Origin: Candidatus Obscuribacterales bacterium | GTDB lineage: Bacteria > Cyanobacteriota > Vampirovibrionia > Obscuribacterales > Obscuribacteraceae | DNA length: 49,387 nt | Assembly (NCBI GenBank): GCA_949127735.1 | Contig: CASBPX010000029.1 | Location: 1 to 49,387 of the forward strand | Direction: 5' to 3' | Shown here: positions 40,704 through 49,387 of the stretch, piece by piece | Numbering within the stretch: the first letter of the stretch is position 1 | Layout of the letters: the number at the start of each line of letters is the position of its first letter | Notes under the pieces: model-generated | The model's input: only the letters and a program-made list of their open reading frames with translations | Told to the model about the DNA's origin: nothing | The model's database searches: none | Translations under genes and position numbers: made by a program

Positions 40704-42512
40704 ATGCGGCCGCATTTGTCATTAACTACCAACGTCTTAATCTTGGTCACCCTACCGCTTTTGATTCAACTGGTCCTGCTTGCATCGCTTGCCAGTCTTC
40801 AAAGTCAGGCAGAACAAGCGTTAAGAGTTTCGACCCACAGCAAGAAAATATCAGACGCTATCAATCGCATCACAGGCGACGTTTTTGATCTGCTAACCAC
40901 CTACGGCAACGAAACCTCTCTCGAAATGATTTCGCTGGATGATGAAAGTGTGCAGAAGACAATTAAAAAGGTGCGTCATGATTATGACAACTTGAAGCAA
41001 CTGACCAGTGGCAAACAGGAGATTACCAAAGCTGTAGTCGATTCAGAAATAGCCACCGAAAAGGCATTTACGGTTCTAAAAGATTTGAAAAGGTCGTTTC
41101 TCCAAACTGGCGGTGAAGGCCGCGATGCACGCAAACCAGTCTGGAAAAATCTACGCGAAGTGCTGAAGGGAATTTTGTTTCAAGAGTTGCTCTCGATTGG
41201 CGACGAACAAAAAAGACTTTCAGATAAAGCACCAGAAGAGCAAGCTGTCTATCGCGAACGGGCTCAACAAGTGATGCTCGGAATCGGCCTGGTGGATCTG
41301 GCACTGGGCCTAGGCTTGGCCTTATACCTGACCAAAGGAATCACCAGTCGATTGAAAAAAGTCAGTGATAACACCTTAAGGTTGGCCAGTGGCGTGCCAC
41401 TGCATCCGGTGCTGCGTGGCAATGACGAAATTGCCAGACTCGATCAAGTTTTTCATAAAATGGCAGGCGAACTGCGTGAATCTTCACGCAAAGAAAGAGC
41501 CATCGTCGACAACGCGCGTGACTTTATTTGCACCATTGACGCACAGGGGCGTTTCATCGCCGCCAATCAAGCAGCCGAAGTATTGCTGGGCATGAGCCCT
41601 GAAGACCTGCAGGGAAAACACTTTATCGATCTCGTCGTCGGCAGCGATACAAGTAAAGCTCTCGACTATCTTGAAAAACTTAAATCGCAGGAGATTTCGA
41701 CGCCATTAGAAATTGAGATGAAAGCGCGCTCTGGAGCGATTGTCGAAACTTTGTGGTCGGCCCATTGGTCTGATGAAGAAAATTCGGTATTTTGCGTCAT
41801 TCACGACATGACCGATATGCGGCGCGCTGAAAAACTGCGGCAAGAAGTAATGGCCATGATTACTCACGACCTGCGCACACCACTGGCCACCATTAACAAC
41901 GTGCTCGACTTCTTTGACAACGGCACAGCTGGTACTTTCGATGAAAAAGGTCGGCGCTACATTGTCATGGCCAGACGGAATGCCGACCGCATGGTCAATC
42001 TGATTAACGATTTGCTCGATATTGAAAAAATCAAATCTGGCATGATGCAACTAGAAATTGATTCTTATGCCCTTTCACGCAGTTTTAGCAATTGCGAAAT
42101 ATTGAGCGCTCCGCTGGCCGAAGAGGGCGGCGTCAAACTGATATTTGCTCCCACTGATCTCATGGTAGAAGCTGATGAAGAGCGCCTCGGCCGGGTGCTT
42201 TCAAATTTGGTAGCTAATGCGATTAAATATTCACCTAAGGGAAAAGCAGTGCAGGTTACTGGCCAAAAGCAGAAAAACTCAATAATGATTCGTGTGCAAG
42301 ATCAGGGGCCAGGAATTCCCGCCGAGATGCTAGACTCTGTTTTTGACCGTTTTCAACAAGTTGGTGGACCAGCTAAAACTAAGGGTGGGTCAGGCCTGGG
42401 GCTAACAATTTGCAAAGCCATAGTCGAAATGCATGGTGGCAAAATTTGGGTAGAATCAGCTCAAGGTCAGGGCAGCACTTTTATTTTTACTCTGCCAGTC
42501 ACCCTTCAGTAA
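40704..42512 (+). CDS. sensor histidine kinase (CHASE3-like, HAMP, PAS, HisKA, HATPase)
   Basis: This 602-residue protein has a first membrane helix at 10-32, an extracytoplasmic helical domain at 35-190 (CHASE3-like length), a second helix at 190-210 and HAMP at 211-260. PAS is at 262-375 (IVDNARDFICTIDAQGRFIAAN), HisKA has His388 (ITHDLRTPLATIN), and HATPase follows with N-box NLVANAIKYSPKG, G1 DQGPGIP and G2 GGSGLGLTICKAIVEMHGG. All catalytic parts are intact. ATG 40704 follows GGGGGA; the frame is open upstream to 40644. It pairs with the divergent response regulator. The ligand is unknown. Confidence 0.93.
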   Translation: MRPHLSLTTNVLILVTLPLLIQLVLLASLASLQSQAEQALRVSTHSKKISDAINRITGDVFDLLTTYGNETSLEMISLDDESVQKTIKKVRHDYDNLKQLTSGKQEITKAVVDSEIATEKAFTVLKDLKRSFLQTGGEGRDARKPVWKNLREVLKGILFQELLSIGDEQKRLSDKAPEEQAVYRERAQQVMLGIGLVDLALGLGLALYLTKGITSRLKKVSDNTLRLASGVPLHPVLRGNDEIARLDQVFHKMAGELRESSRKERAIVDNARDFICTIDAQGRFIAANQAAEVLLGMSPEDLQGKHFIDLVVGSDTSKALDYLEKLKSQEISTPLEIEMKARSGAIVETLWSAHWSDEENSVFCVIHDMTDMRRAEKLRQEVMAMITHDLRTPLATINNVLDFFDNGTAGTFDEKGRRYIVMARRNADRMVNLINDLLDIEKIKSGMMQLEIDSYALSRSFSNCEILSAPLAEEGGVKLIFAPTDLMVEADEERLGRVLSNLVANAIKYSPKGKAVQVTGQKQKNSIMIRVQDQGPGIPAEMLDSVFDRFQQVGGPAKTKGGSGLGLTICKAIVEMHGGKIWVESAQGQGSTFIFTLPVTLQ

Positions 42513-42533
42513 ACTGAGATTTTTGCTTTAATC

Positions 42534-43205
42534 TTATAGATTTTGCGCTTCTTTCAGAATCTTTTGTTCAAAGCTCTTCCAGCCGTATACACGCGCAAAG
42601 GTAAGCATGTTGCTGTAGCATTGCTGTAGCATTTTTCCTTGCTTTAGTGACTTATAAATCTCTATCGCTTGCATCATTTCTTTCTCTAGTGCCGCTTGGT
42701 CCTTCAAATGGCCCATGATGTTTGCTAGGGAAAAATGGTACATAGCTTTGTCCTCTCGGGTAAAGTTCGATAGACACTCTACTGCAACCGGATGCAGCAT
42801 TGTATTTTTGGCCTCAGAATATTTGTGCATGTCCATCAACACGTAGGCTTTGCGTATGTAACATTGGCCGAGAAATTCTGAGGTGGCAATTAATTTGCTG
42901 CCTTTCGATGCCGGTGACAATAATTTGTTCCATGCAGATAAAGAGTCTGGATAGTTTTCCTGTCGAGCGAGAGTTGCTGCTCTGTCAAATTGGCTGATTA
43001 GTTCTGGCGAATTTGGCAGGCCGCTTGCAGTGACAATAGCCCAATTTAAACGCATTGCTTCGGCTTGCAGGGGATTCATTTTTTTCTGAGCTCTCACATA
43101 GGGTGCGCCTAGAACAATTGCGCCAGACAATGCAACAAGAGTTAGGCCCAGTAAAAGTTTACTTCGAGGGTACCGGTTGTTTGATCTGGTAATTTTAATT
43201 GACAT
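42534..43205 (-). CDS. secreted/membrane-anchored TPR-like protein
   Basis: This 223-residue protein has an N-terminal membrane segment (LLLGLTLVALSGAIVLGAPYV). The rest contains degenerate TPR-like pairs (WNKLLSPASKG, FLGQCYIRKAYVLMDMHKYSEAKNTM, FSLANIMGHLKDQAALEKEMMQAIEIYKSL). AGGAG lies just before the ATG. It is the third gene of a minus-strand operon after mscS and the 25-aa ORF. The role is unknown, perhaps a partner of the channel. Confidence 0.65.
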   Translation of the reverse strand: MSIKITRSNNRYPRSKLLLGLTLVALSGAIVLGAPYVRAQKKMNPLQAEAMRLNWAIVTASGLPNSPELISQFDRAATLARQENYPDSLSAWNKLLSPASKGSKLIATSEFLGQCYIRKAYVLMDMHKYSEAKNTMLHPVAVECLSNFTREDKAMYHFSLANIMGHLKDQAALEKEMMQAIEIYKSLKQGKMLQQCYSNMLTFARVYGWKSFEQKILKEAQNL

Positions 43206-43215
43206 TAGCTCCTAA

Positions 43216-43293
43216 TTATAAATTGCGTTCGCGCTCTGCTGCGCATATAAAACTAATTAAAACCAAGGCAATCTGGCGATAGGCGGATTTCAT
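43216..43293 (-). CDS. 25-aa membrane peptide with strong ribosome binding site
   Basis: The minus-strand ORF MKSAYRQIALVLISFICAAERERNL starts seven bases after GGAGGAGG, one of the best Shine-Dalgarnos in the window. It ends 11 bases before the next start codon. Residues 7-19 are hydrophobic and the ends are charged, suggesting a single membrane helix; FIC is only loosely like a lipobox. It sits between mscS (stop 43326) and the TPR-like gene. The sequence evidence for translation is good; the function is unknown. Confidence 0.6.
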   Translation of the reverse strand: MKSAYRQIALVLISFICAAERERNL

Positions 43294-43325
43294 AATTTTT
43301 CCTCCTCCAATCATAAAGCCAAAAG

Positions 43326-45119
43326 CTATTTTTCAACCGAAACGGCGAAACTAGGGGATTTGTAATCTTTAGTCAAATAGTCTTGAGGAATAGTGGATTG
43401 ATTACCATCGCGCAAAGTTGAATAATGCGGTGACATAATCTCAACACCTGCTTCGTTGAATGTATTTTGAATATTTTGATGAAGCTCCGAGTAGAGAGCT
43501 GCCATTCTGTGCGGATTGTTGGTGTAAGCGTTGATTTGATAACTTACGTAATAATCGTCCAGACTCGTTTGAAGAACAAATGGTTGTGGGTCTGCAAGAA
43601 TTTGAGGAGTTTCAAGAGCCGCATTAATTAAAAGCTGGTGTATTTGTTTCCATGGAGCGTCATATCCGATGGTGATGGTTGTATGGAGAATGAGTCCGGT
43701 ATCTTGCGCCGAGCTGCTGTAATTGATGATGTGGCTGCCCAAAACCATACCATTAGGTATGGTGATGTACTCGTGCTTTATTGTCCTTATTCGGGTGGCC
43801 AGCAGCGTCTTTTCGACGACGTCACCTATCGTGTCAGAAATTTTTACTCTATCGCCAATTTTGAAAGCACCCGTATAGGTAAGAAAAACTCCAGCTACAA
43901 CGTGTGAAACGGCCCCAGAAGATCCTAGTGAAACGAGGATACCGAGAAAGAGCGACACTTGCTGAAATGCTGGGGAACCAGAGCCAGGCAAGTACGGGAA
44001 TATCAAGACCAATGCAAAAGCCACGAATAAGAATCGCGCGATTTTATATGTCGGGTTAGCCCATTCTGGGTCGAAACCAGGAAAACTAATAGTTCCACGG
44101 CTAATTTCGCTGAAAATAAACTCAGTAAAAGCGAGAACATAGTAAGTGCCAAGAATAATTATGGCGATAAAAGCGATGTTGGGTAGATAGCCTAACACCG
44201 CCGGTAGTATCACCGTTGTTAACGGTAGCAAAGCCGACGATATCAGATTTTTAGACAAGTCCTGCGTTTCAGGGAAAAAGCTCAAAACCACCGTGCAGTA
44301 GACGGCCAATAAGGAAAGGGCCATTACTAAACGAGTCAGACTGCACAGACCAATCACAACATCAGTAAAAGTATCAGCAGACAGTAAGACGGCCTGCTGA
44401 AACTTGAGAGAGCGAATATGAACACCGCGCCATGACTCGATCTTTTTGTAAGAAAATCTAAAAAGTTTGCCGATAAGGCTCCAAACGCCAACCAATAGGA
44501 CTGTCGTAAATAATGACAGACCAATCCTGAGGAACAATTTGGGTAGGCTATGATTTGCCAAGTCTTTGGCAATGGCTTTTTGAAGGCGACTAGCATAATC
44601 TTTTGCCAGGGCCTGCCTGTCAAGCGATCCCACGGCACGAGCGTCAGCATCGGTTACCGTGAGCAACGTAACATCGCCGACCACAATATCTGTACTAAAG
44701 CCACTCTCCCTCGTCGAAATGGACTCTACAGAGAAGTTCTTCTGTTCTTCAAGCGTCTTTAGCCTTGACTGTATGCTCTCAATCCTTTTATCCGGTCCAT
44801 AGGGACCAAGCCTAACCTTGATTCTCAAGACTTCTTCGTCCCCAACAATCAACGGAGCGCCATTTTTACCATCACTTAAAGAGGTGTTGGAGGGTGGCAA
44901 ACCTTGGGTTTCAGAAGTACTTTTGGCGGTCGACGACCCTTCTTCATTAGGTGAATGGTCAATCGTTGAGGGTCCGGAAAAACTAGATGGACTAGCTTTG
45001 TCAGCTGATTTTTCAGGATTCGGAGTGGCGGTAGGCTCCTGACCAAAAGCAGCCAAGTTAGTTGATCCGCTCACAAAAATGAACAGCAAGAAACCCAATA
45101 CACGTAATACTGCCTTCAT
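43326..45119 (-). CDS. MscS-family mechanosensitive ion channel
   Basis: This 597-residue protein has a signal peptide (VLGFLLFIFVSGSTNLAAFG) and an Asp/Ser/Pro-rich linker. An extracytoplasmic domain (about 84-180) includes LRIKVRLGPYGPDKRIESIQSRLKTLE. Several membrane helices follow. The MscS pore and beta domain cover about 390-500 (SSGAVSHVVAGVFLTYTGAFKIGDRVKISDTIGDVVEKTLLATRIRTIKHEYITIPN). The C-terminal alpha/beta domain is followed by a short tail. It opens under membrane tension to release solutes. It is the first gene of an operon with the 25-aa ORF and the TPR-like gene. Confidence 0.92.
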   Translation of the reverse strand: MKAVLRVLGFLLFIFVSGSTNLAAFGQEPTATPNPEKSADKASPSSFSGPSTIDHSPNEEGSSTAKSTSETQGLPPSNTSLSDGKNGAPLIVGDEEVLRIKVRLGPYGPDKRIESIQSRLKTLEEQKNFSVESISTRESGFSTDIVVGDVTLLTVTDADARAVGSLDRQALAKDYASRLQKAIAKDLANHSLPKLFLRIGLSLFTTVLLVGVWSLIGKLFRFSYKKIESWRGVHIRSLKFQQAVLLSADTFTDVVIGLCSLTRLVMALSLLAVYCTVVLSFFPETQDLSKNLISSALLPLTTVILPAVLGYLPNIAFIAIIILGTYYVLAFTEFIFSEISRGTISFPGFDPEWANPTYKIARFLFVAFALVLIFPYLPGSGSPAFQQVSLFLGILVSLGSSGAVSHVVAGVFLTYTGAFKIGDRVKISDTIGDVVEKTLLATRIRTIKHEYITIPNGMVLGSHIINYSSSAQDTGLILHTTITIGYDAPWKQIHQLLINAALETPQILADPQPFVLQTSLDDYYVSYQINAYTNNPHRMAALYSELHQNIQNTFNEAGVEIMSPHYSTLRDGNQSTIPQDYLTKDYKSPSFAVSVEK

Positions 45120-45477
45120 AATTTGCTAAATCCTAAGACGGAACCAAAAGCGCGTTAGCTTACCACTACTGCGAGGTGTTACTTCGTTACGCCATTGCAA
45201 AGTGGTCAGTTAGCAGCAATAACGGATTTGATTCAACAACCTATAAAAATGCCAAGTCGGAAAAAGTCATATCGTTTTCAGTTGACAATTCAAATCTAGA
45301 CTAGCCAGACGATTTCAGAAGTCACTGCTAGGAGTTCGGTACCGCAAATTCTTTTCTTGCACCGCGGGGCTCACGACAGCTGTCTCTGGGACTCTTTCTT
45401 TCGTGTCTTTGTCGACTCTGTTCGACCCGCGAACCAAGCTCTGGAATGGTGCCAACAAGAAGCAGGCGTGCGGTTAA
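45120..45477. other. intergenic region between mscS and the TPR gene
   Basis: No credible gene is seen. It contains TTGACA at about 45278, in plus orientation and without a fitting -10. It should carry the mscS promoter on the minus strand and the 3' end of the TPR transcript. No clear terminator was found. Confidence 0.35.
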
Positions 45478-46587
45478 CTAGCGCCGTTCACGCTCTCGAC
45501 GCACACGGCTTTCCTCTGCTGCAGCACGCTCATCGTCAGCCAAAAAATCATACTGCGAGCGCGCTTCTGCTTTCAATGCAGCGGCTTCTTTGCCTTTATT
45601 TTGACGGCGCAAACACTCGGCCAAACCTGTGAGAAAGCTATTGCGCATATTTTCGTCGAGCTTGTAAGTGAGCATGCGCCGCGACAAAGTCTCGCCATAT
45701 GCCCAGGCGCCGCGATCAAGAGCATTGCATAATCTGGAATGATTCAAATGAATCAAATCAGCCTGGGTCAAGCGTTTTGCTCTGGTAAGTTCAAGTTCGC
45801 ATGCAGCAAGGGTCTGATCGCAGCCTACATAGTCGGTGGCCCAGGTTTGCGCTTTAGCCACAGCGCAAGCCACCTGCGCCGGCGTCTGTGTTTTGCGTAA
45901 CTGTGCCATCACGTCGCGCAGCATCTGGGGTTGCTTCAATAATTTCTTCAGCGCTGCCACATTGGTTTTAAAACTTAGATACTTGTCGTCACGAGGCGAC
46001 ATTTCATTTAAACATTTCTCGCTGTACTTGAGCGCTTCTGCCGGGGAGCCCATGCCTAAGAACCCCCTGATGTTATTGGCCCTTCGCTTAATATCATAAG
46101 GAAGAGCAATTCGACAGATTCTATCGCTTTGCTCTAATCTCTCTTTCCAGGTTTTCAGATTCATCACTTTGAGCTGGGTATTATCAAATTCTTCCACCAG
46201 AGCGCGCACACTCATTTCAGTATCAGCGCTAACCGCGCCTTTAGCGCGCAGTTTTTTGAAGTCTTGCAGCATTTGGTCAATGATCGGCAGCGCTTTTTCA
46301 GTTTGCTGCATGCGCAAATAATCAATGGCAATCTGGCATTGCACATCTACTCTTTCACTCAGTGCGGTCGCGGGTAGCAAATTTAAACTGCGCTGAAAAT
46401 AGGTGATGGCGGCGGGATATTTTTTAGCGTGCTCCTGGTTAATACCTTTGTTATTTTCGACTTTCCATGGCGGCACCGTTTGACTATTTTCAGCTGTCGC
46501 CGTGTAAACCATTGATGTCAATTCTGTTAGAGACAGCACCAGCGCCGAGCTCAAAAGCAAAAATTGGCGAGAAGTACCAGCATTCAC
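45478..46587 (-). CDS. secreted TPR-rich protein
   Basis: This protein of about 369 residues starts at GTG 46587 with AGGT six bases upstream, opening a signal peptide (AGTSRQFLLLSSALVLSLTELTSMVYTATA); the frame is open further to 46722. TPR-like pairs cover the mature part (INQEHAKKYPAAITYFQRSLNLL, IAIDYLRMQQTEKALPIIDQMLQDF, FLTGLAECLRRQNKGKEAAALKAEARSQ). The C-terminus is highly charged (DDERAAAEESRVRRERERR). No catalytic motif is seen. It is divergent from the SNF2 gene. Confidence 0.65.
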   Translation of the reverse strand: MNAGTSRQFLLLSSALVLSLTELTSMVYTATAENSQTVPPWKVENNKGINQEHAKKYPAAITYFQRSLNLLPATALSERVDVQCQIAIDYLRMQQTEKALPIIDQMLQDFKKLRAKGAVSADTEMSVRALVEEFDNTQLKVMNLKTWKERLEQSDRICRIALPYDIKRRANNIRGFLGMGSPAEALKYSEKCLNEMSPRDDKYLSFKTNVAALKKLLKQPQMLRDVMAQLRKTQTPAQVACAVAKAQTWATDYVGCDQTLAACELELTRAKRLTQADLIHLNHSRLCNALDRGAWAYGETLSRRMLTYKLDENMRNSFLTGLAECLRRQNKGKEAAALKAEARSQYDFLADDERAAAEESRVRRERERR

Positions 46588-46694
46588 GCATCTACCTGTG
46601 AGTCTAGCAAAAGTATACTTCCTTGAATGATCGGCGTTTACACCTTCCAGACTCTTAGAGAGATTTTTGCGATAATTGCACAAAAATTCAAGCG

Positions 46695-46700
46695 TATAAT
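46695..46700 (+). promoter_or_regulatory. -10 box upstream of the SNF2 gene
   Basis: A perfect TATAAT, 70 bases before the proposed GTG 46770. The best -35-like TTGCAC (46676) is only 13 bases away, so the -35 is uncertain. Confidence 0.4.
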
Positions 46701-46769
46701 TTTCAATGGCGCAATTGCCCATTCCGCATCCTCAAGGCGGCCACAATCTCTATTTGGAATTATGTACCC

Positions 46770-49387
46770 GTGGAGCTTAGCGAAAAAGACATCTACAAAT
46801 ATTTTGGCGCTACCTATGCGTCACGGGGAGACTCCTATGAACGTGCCAGGCGCGTGCAATCATGCCGCTTTGACCCAAATACGTCAATGCTACGCGGACA
46901 AGTTTTCGGCAGTCAAAGGCAGCCATACGAAGTACAGATGCGCCTGATCTCCACAGGTTTGAAAATCGAAATAGCAATATGTACCTGTCCCATGGGGGGC
47001 TATTGCAAACACTCCGCGGCGCTGGCACTGCACGCTTTGAGAACCGGACAGATACCTCAATCAAATGCCGCGCTGATAACTTTCTCGATGCCAGCGGCGC
47101 AACCACAGGCGCCAAAGCTTTCGGCGCGCTCAGAAAATTGGATTAGCGGGCTGGCAAAAGCCCTAAATTCACAACCCGTAGTTGCAAGAGAGAAGCCAAT
47201 CGACTCGGTGCTCTATGTGCTTGACGTTAACCGCACTAAGGTCTTGATTCTCAAGCCGATGCACGCGCGCAAGTTAAAAAGCGGCGCCTGGGGAAGCGCA
47301 CAAAGTTGCGACCTTGACAGGGTGGCAGGCGCTACAGCTCGATACGTTACCGAAGAAGACTGCGAAATTGCCAAAATTTTTCTCGCCGCTCAAAAAGACA
47401 AATGGTCATACGAAAAAACCTTCAGTGATATTCCTGAGTTGTCGCAACATCTGCTCAATCGCATTGTTGCCACCGGCCGCTGTTTCTGGCAAAGCAAAGA
47501 TAGCCTCGCCTTAACTAGCGGCGGCGCCAAGCCGGCCGAGCTGAAGTGGAAGCTCATGCCTAACACAAACCAGGTTTTGCAATTTCACTCAGAAGATGCA
47601 GACGACATTGCAGTCATCGCAGGGTCGGCCTGGTACGTCAATCCTGTTACACATCAATTAGGACCGCTCGATCTTTCGCTTCCACTGGGCGCAGTCAAAT
47701 CGATTCTTTCCGCTCCTCCCATCGAAGCCCATGAAGCGACACTGGTGACGGAAGCATTGAATGCAATCGGTGCCTCCATTCCCAAACCAGTGGCAGATTT
47801 TTCCACAGAGACAATCACTGTGAAGCCGCGACCAACCATCAAACTTTTTACAAAAGAATTTGTGATGGAAGGCTACCGCAATCATAAAGAAGTATTCACA
47901 GAATCTACAGTTATACTGACTTTCGATTACGCCGGCCTTGAATTCGATCCGCCGAAAATGCAAGAGTGCCGCACCATAGACGGCAACAGGGTCTTAATTC
48001 ACAAAAGAGATATGGCGGCCGAAGAAAAGTGCGCTGAGCAACTGGAGAATCTTGGCTTGATCGATATCGGAGCCACCTTCAATAACGGCATAACTCTGAC
48101 ATTTTCTACTGATGAGCCGCAAGAATGGATCGATTTTGTCAGCAAAGATTTGCCGGTCTTAAAAGCTCAGGGTTGGCAAATAGAATTTGATAAATCTTTT
48201 GCCTACAATATCGTGGTGCCAGACGAAGAATGGAACATTGAGGCCACGCAAGGATCTGATTTCTGGTTCTCACTAGATCTGGGCATCACTGTTGGTGGCG
48301 AACGGGTGCCACTGCTACCTGTCATTCACCAGGCGCTGCGACAAGTAATCGGCTCAGAACCACTGGTCGAAATCGAGCAACTTAATCACGACGGAATTTT
48401 CTATGCACCTCTAAAAGATGGTCGCATCATTTCACTACCGTTCGACCGCGTGAAAGGCATAGTCAGCGCCCTTTTAGAATTGTTTGATGGGCGCCTGAAT
48501 ATGCCAGAAGAAGTAGAAGTTACCATCGCTCAAATCATCAATTTACAAAGGGCCATGGCTGAAAACATGGGCCAGAATGAATTGTGGCTGGTGGGCGATA
48601 AACTTGCAGCAGTGGTTGATAAAATCAAGGCGTTCGAATGCATCGGAAAAGTCAAACCACCAAAAAATTTCTCAGCTCAGTTAAGACCGTACCAGCTGGA
48701 AGGACTTGGCTGGCTCAATTTTCTGCGCGAATTTGGCCTGGGAGGCATTCTCGCCGACGACATGGGTTTAGGTAAAACCGTGCAAACCCTGGCGCACATT
48801 GCTCTCGAAAAAGCCGAGAAACGGCTTGATAAGCCATTTTTGGTAATTTGCCCAACATCAGTATTGCCCAACTGGCTGAGCGAAATTGAAAAATTTGTTC
48901 CTAATTTGAAAGTTACTGCTCTTACAGGCCCTGATCGCGCCGTCAATCATTTTAGAATAGCCAGCTCAGACATAGTCGTCTCGACTTATCCACTGGTTGT
49001 GCGCGATGAGAAAATTCTGGTTAAACAAAAATGGAAAGCAGTGATTCTCGATGAAGCGCAAGCCATTAAAAATCCCGGTACTCTAATTTCTCAGGCCGTA
49101 GGCAAACTACAGAGCGACTATAAGATCTGTTTGACCGGCACGCCAATAGAAAATCATTTAGGCGAACTCTGGGCACAGTTTAATTTCCTGATGCCGGGCT
49201 TTTTAAAAGACCTTCCTACCTTCAACAAAAGTTTTCGCTGGCCCATCGAGAAGCAAAAAAACAAATTTTTGCAAAAATTGCTGGCCACAAAAGTCAGGCC
49301 ATTCTTGTTGCGCCGAACCAAAGAGCTCGTGGCCACAGAACTTCCAGCAAAAACTATCATTATCAAAAACGTTGACCTTGACGGTGA
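46770..49387 (+). CDS. SWIM zinc-finger SNF2-family helicase (3' end outside window)
   Basis: This gene is open from GTG 46770 to the window end (872 codons seen). The N-terminal SWIM zinc finger reads CTCPMGGYCKHSAALAL at about 75-91. A poorly conserved region of about 560 residues precedes the helicase core. The core starts with LRPYQLEGLGWLNFLREFGLGGILADDMGLGKTVQTL (Walker A), then DEAQAIKN (motif II), LTGTPIENHLGELW (motif III) and PFLLRRTKE. It is an ATP-driven DNA translocase, like the RapA/HepA and bacterial SNF2 group with SWIM. The start is inferred; GGA lies 11 bases upstream. The second RecA lobe lies beyond the window. Confidence 0.9.
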   Translation, partial: MELSEKDIYKYFGATYASRGDSYERARRVQSCRFDPNTSMLRGQVFGSQRQPYEVQMRLISTGLKIEIAICTCPMGGYCKHSAALALHALRTGQIPQSNAALITFSMPAAQPQAPKLSARSENWISGLAKALNSQPVVAREKPIDSVLYVLDVNRTKVLILKPMHARKLKSGAWGSAQSCDLDRVAGATARYVTEEDCEIAKIFLAAQKDKWSYEKTFSDIPELSQHLLNRIVATGRCFWQSKDSLALTSGGAKPAELKWKLMPNTNQVLQFHSEDADDIAVIAGSAWYVNPVTHQLGPLDLSLPLGAVKSILSAPPIEAHEATLVTEALNAIGASIPKPVADFSTETITVKPRPTIKLFTKEFVMEGYRNHKEVFTESTVILTFDYAGLEFDPPKMQECRTIDGNRVLIHKRDMAAEEKCAEQLENLGLIDIGATFNNGITLTFSTDEPQEWIDFVSKDLPVLKAQGWQIEFDKSFAYNIVVPDEEWNIEATQGSDFWFSLDLGITVGGERVPLLPVIHQALRQVIGSEPLVEIEQLNHDGIFYAPLKDGRIISLPFDRVKGIVSALLELFDGRLNMPEEVEVTIAQIINLQRAMAENMGQNELWLVGDKLAAVVDKIKAFECIGKVKPPKNFSAQLRPYQLEGLGWLNFLREFGLGGILADDMGLGKTVQTLAHIALEKAEKRLDKPFLVICPTSVLPNWLSEIEKFVPNLKVTALTGPDRAVNHFRIASSDIVVSTYPLVVRDEKILVKQKWKAVILDEAQAIKNPGTLISQAVGKLQSDYKICLTGTPIENHLGELWAQFNFLMPGFLKDLPTFNKSFRWPIEKQKNKFLQKLLATKVRPFLLRRTKELVATELPAKTIIIKNVDLDG

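Noticed and set aside
45357-45632. 91-codon frame in the gap before the TPR gene
   Set aside because: About half of it is antisense to the TPR gene and it has no initiation signal.
1-49387. CRISPR arrays, tRNA genes and prophage genes
   Set aside because: I looked for regularly spaced repeats, tRNA T-loop patterns (GGTTCGAATCC) and phage structural genes on both strands and found none. A tRNAscan-SE and CRISPR-finder run would settle this.

Overview
The window is chromosomal DNA of a Gram-negative-type bacterium. It carries single-copy housekeeping genes (gatB, trmD, a class A RNase P RNA, an HU-type protein) and envelope machinery typical of double-membraned cells: a three-gene MCE/Mla lipid-transport system, lipoproteins, and M23 and M50 peptidases. 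GC looks moderate. Many genes start without a clear Shine-Dalgarno sequence and several use GTG or TTG. The abundance of TPR proteins, OmpR-type regulators paired with HAMP/PAS kinases, a PATAN-domain protein and a cyanobacterial/plastid-like MCE transporter made me think of a non-photosynthetic relative of Cyanobacteria (Vampirovibrionia/Melainabacteria, Obscuribacter-like). That placement is inference from general character, not from a database match.

Layout. 1-1400: a leader with a 9-codon ORF and nested RNA stems, then a lone ParB/sulfiredoxin-like domain protein and a LURP-one-like lipoprotein. 1500-7430: a His-rich membrane protein, an alpha/beta hydrolase, three small unknown genes, and an M50 protease with an unknown neighbour. 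7587-12955: MlaE-, MlaF- and MlaD-like genes, then gatB and a secreted unknown. 13040-15993: M23 peptidase, PQQ-type beta-propeller, and HU with a histone H1-like tail. 16695-21108: a co-directional lipid/envelope block (MgtC-like, PLD-like, diacylglycerol-kinase-like, PlsC-like, alpha/beta hydrolase) that ends in strong terminators. 21584-23479: an unknown protein and a transposon-derived zinc-ribbon protein. 23739-31721: a GAF/degenerate-GGDEF/PATAN protein with a partner, trmD, a TPR membrane protein, a LysM-like protein and a thioredoxin-like protein. 31850-36734: a decayed histidine kinase next to an altered response regulator, a TPR protein, rnpB, nupC and a decayed caspase-like gene. 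36919-49387: TPR proteins, an S1-type protease, an intact divergent response regulator/kinase pair, an operon of MscS, a 25-aa peptide and a small secreted protein, and a SWIM/SNF2 helicase cut by the window end.

The strongest candidate for something undescribed is the leader at 21-232. A short Arg-rich ORF with a near-perfect Shine-Dalgarno stops exactly where an 11-bp long-range stem begins. The distal strand of that stem shares bases with a hairpin that buries the next gene's ribosome binding site. This has the architecture of a translation-coupled attenuator. Other points of interest are a 30-bp perfect palindrome found identically at two gene ends 24 kb apart, the remains of a two-component system whose regulator has lost its switch threonine, caspase and kinase gene remnants, and a well-initiated 25-aa membrane peptide in the mscS operon. 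No CRISPR array, tRNA or intact insertion sequence was seen.
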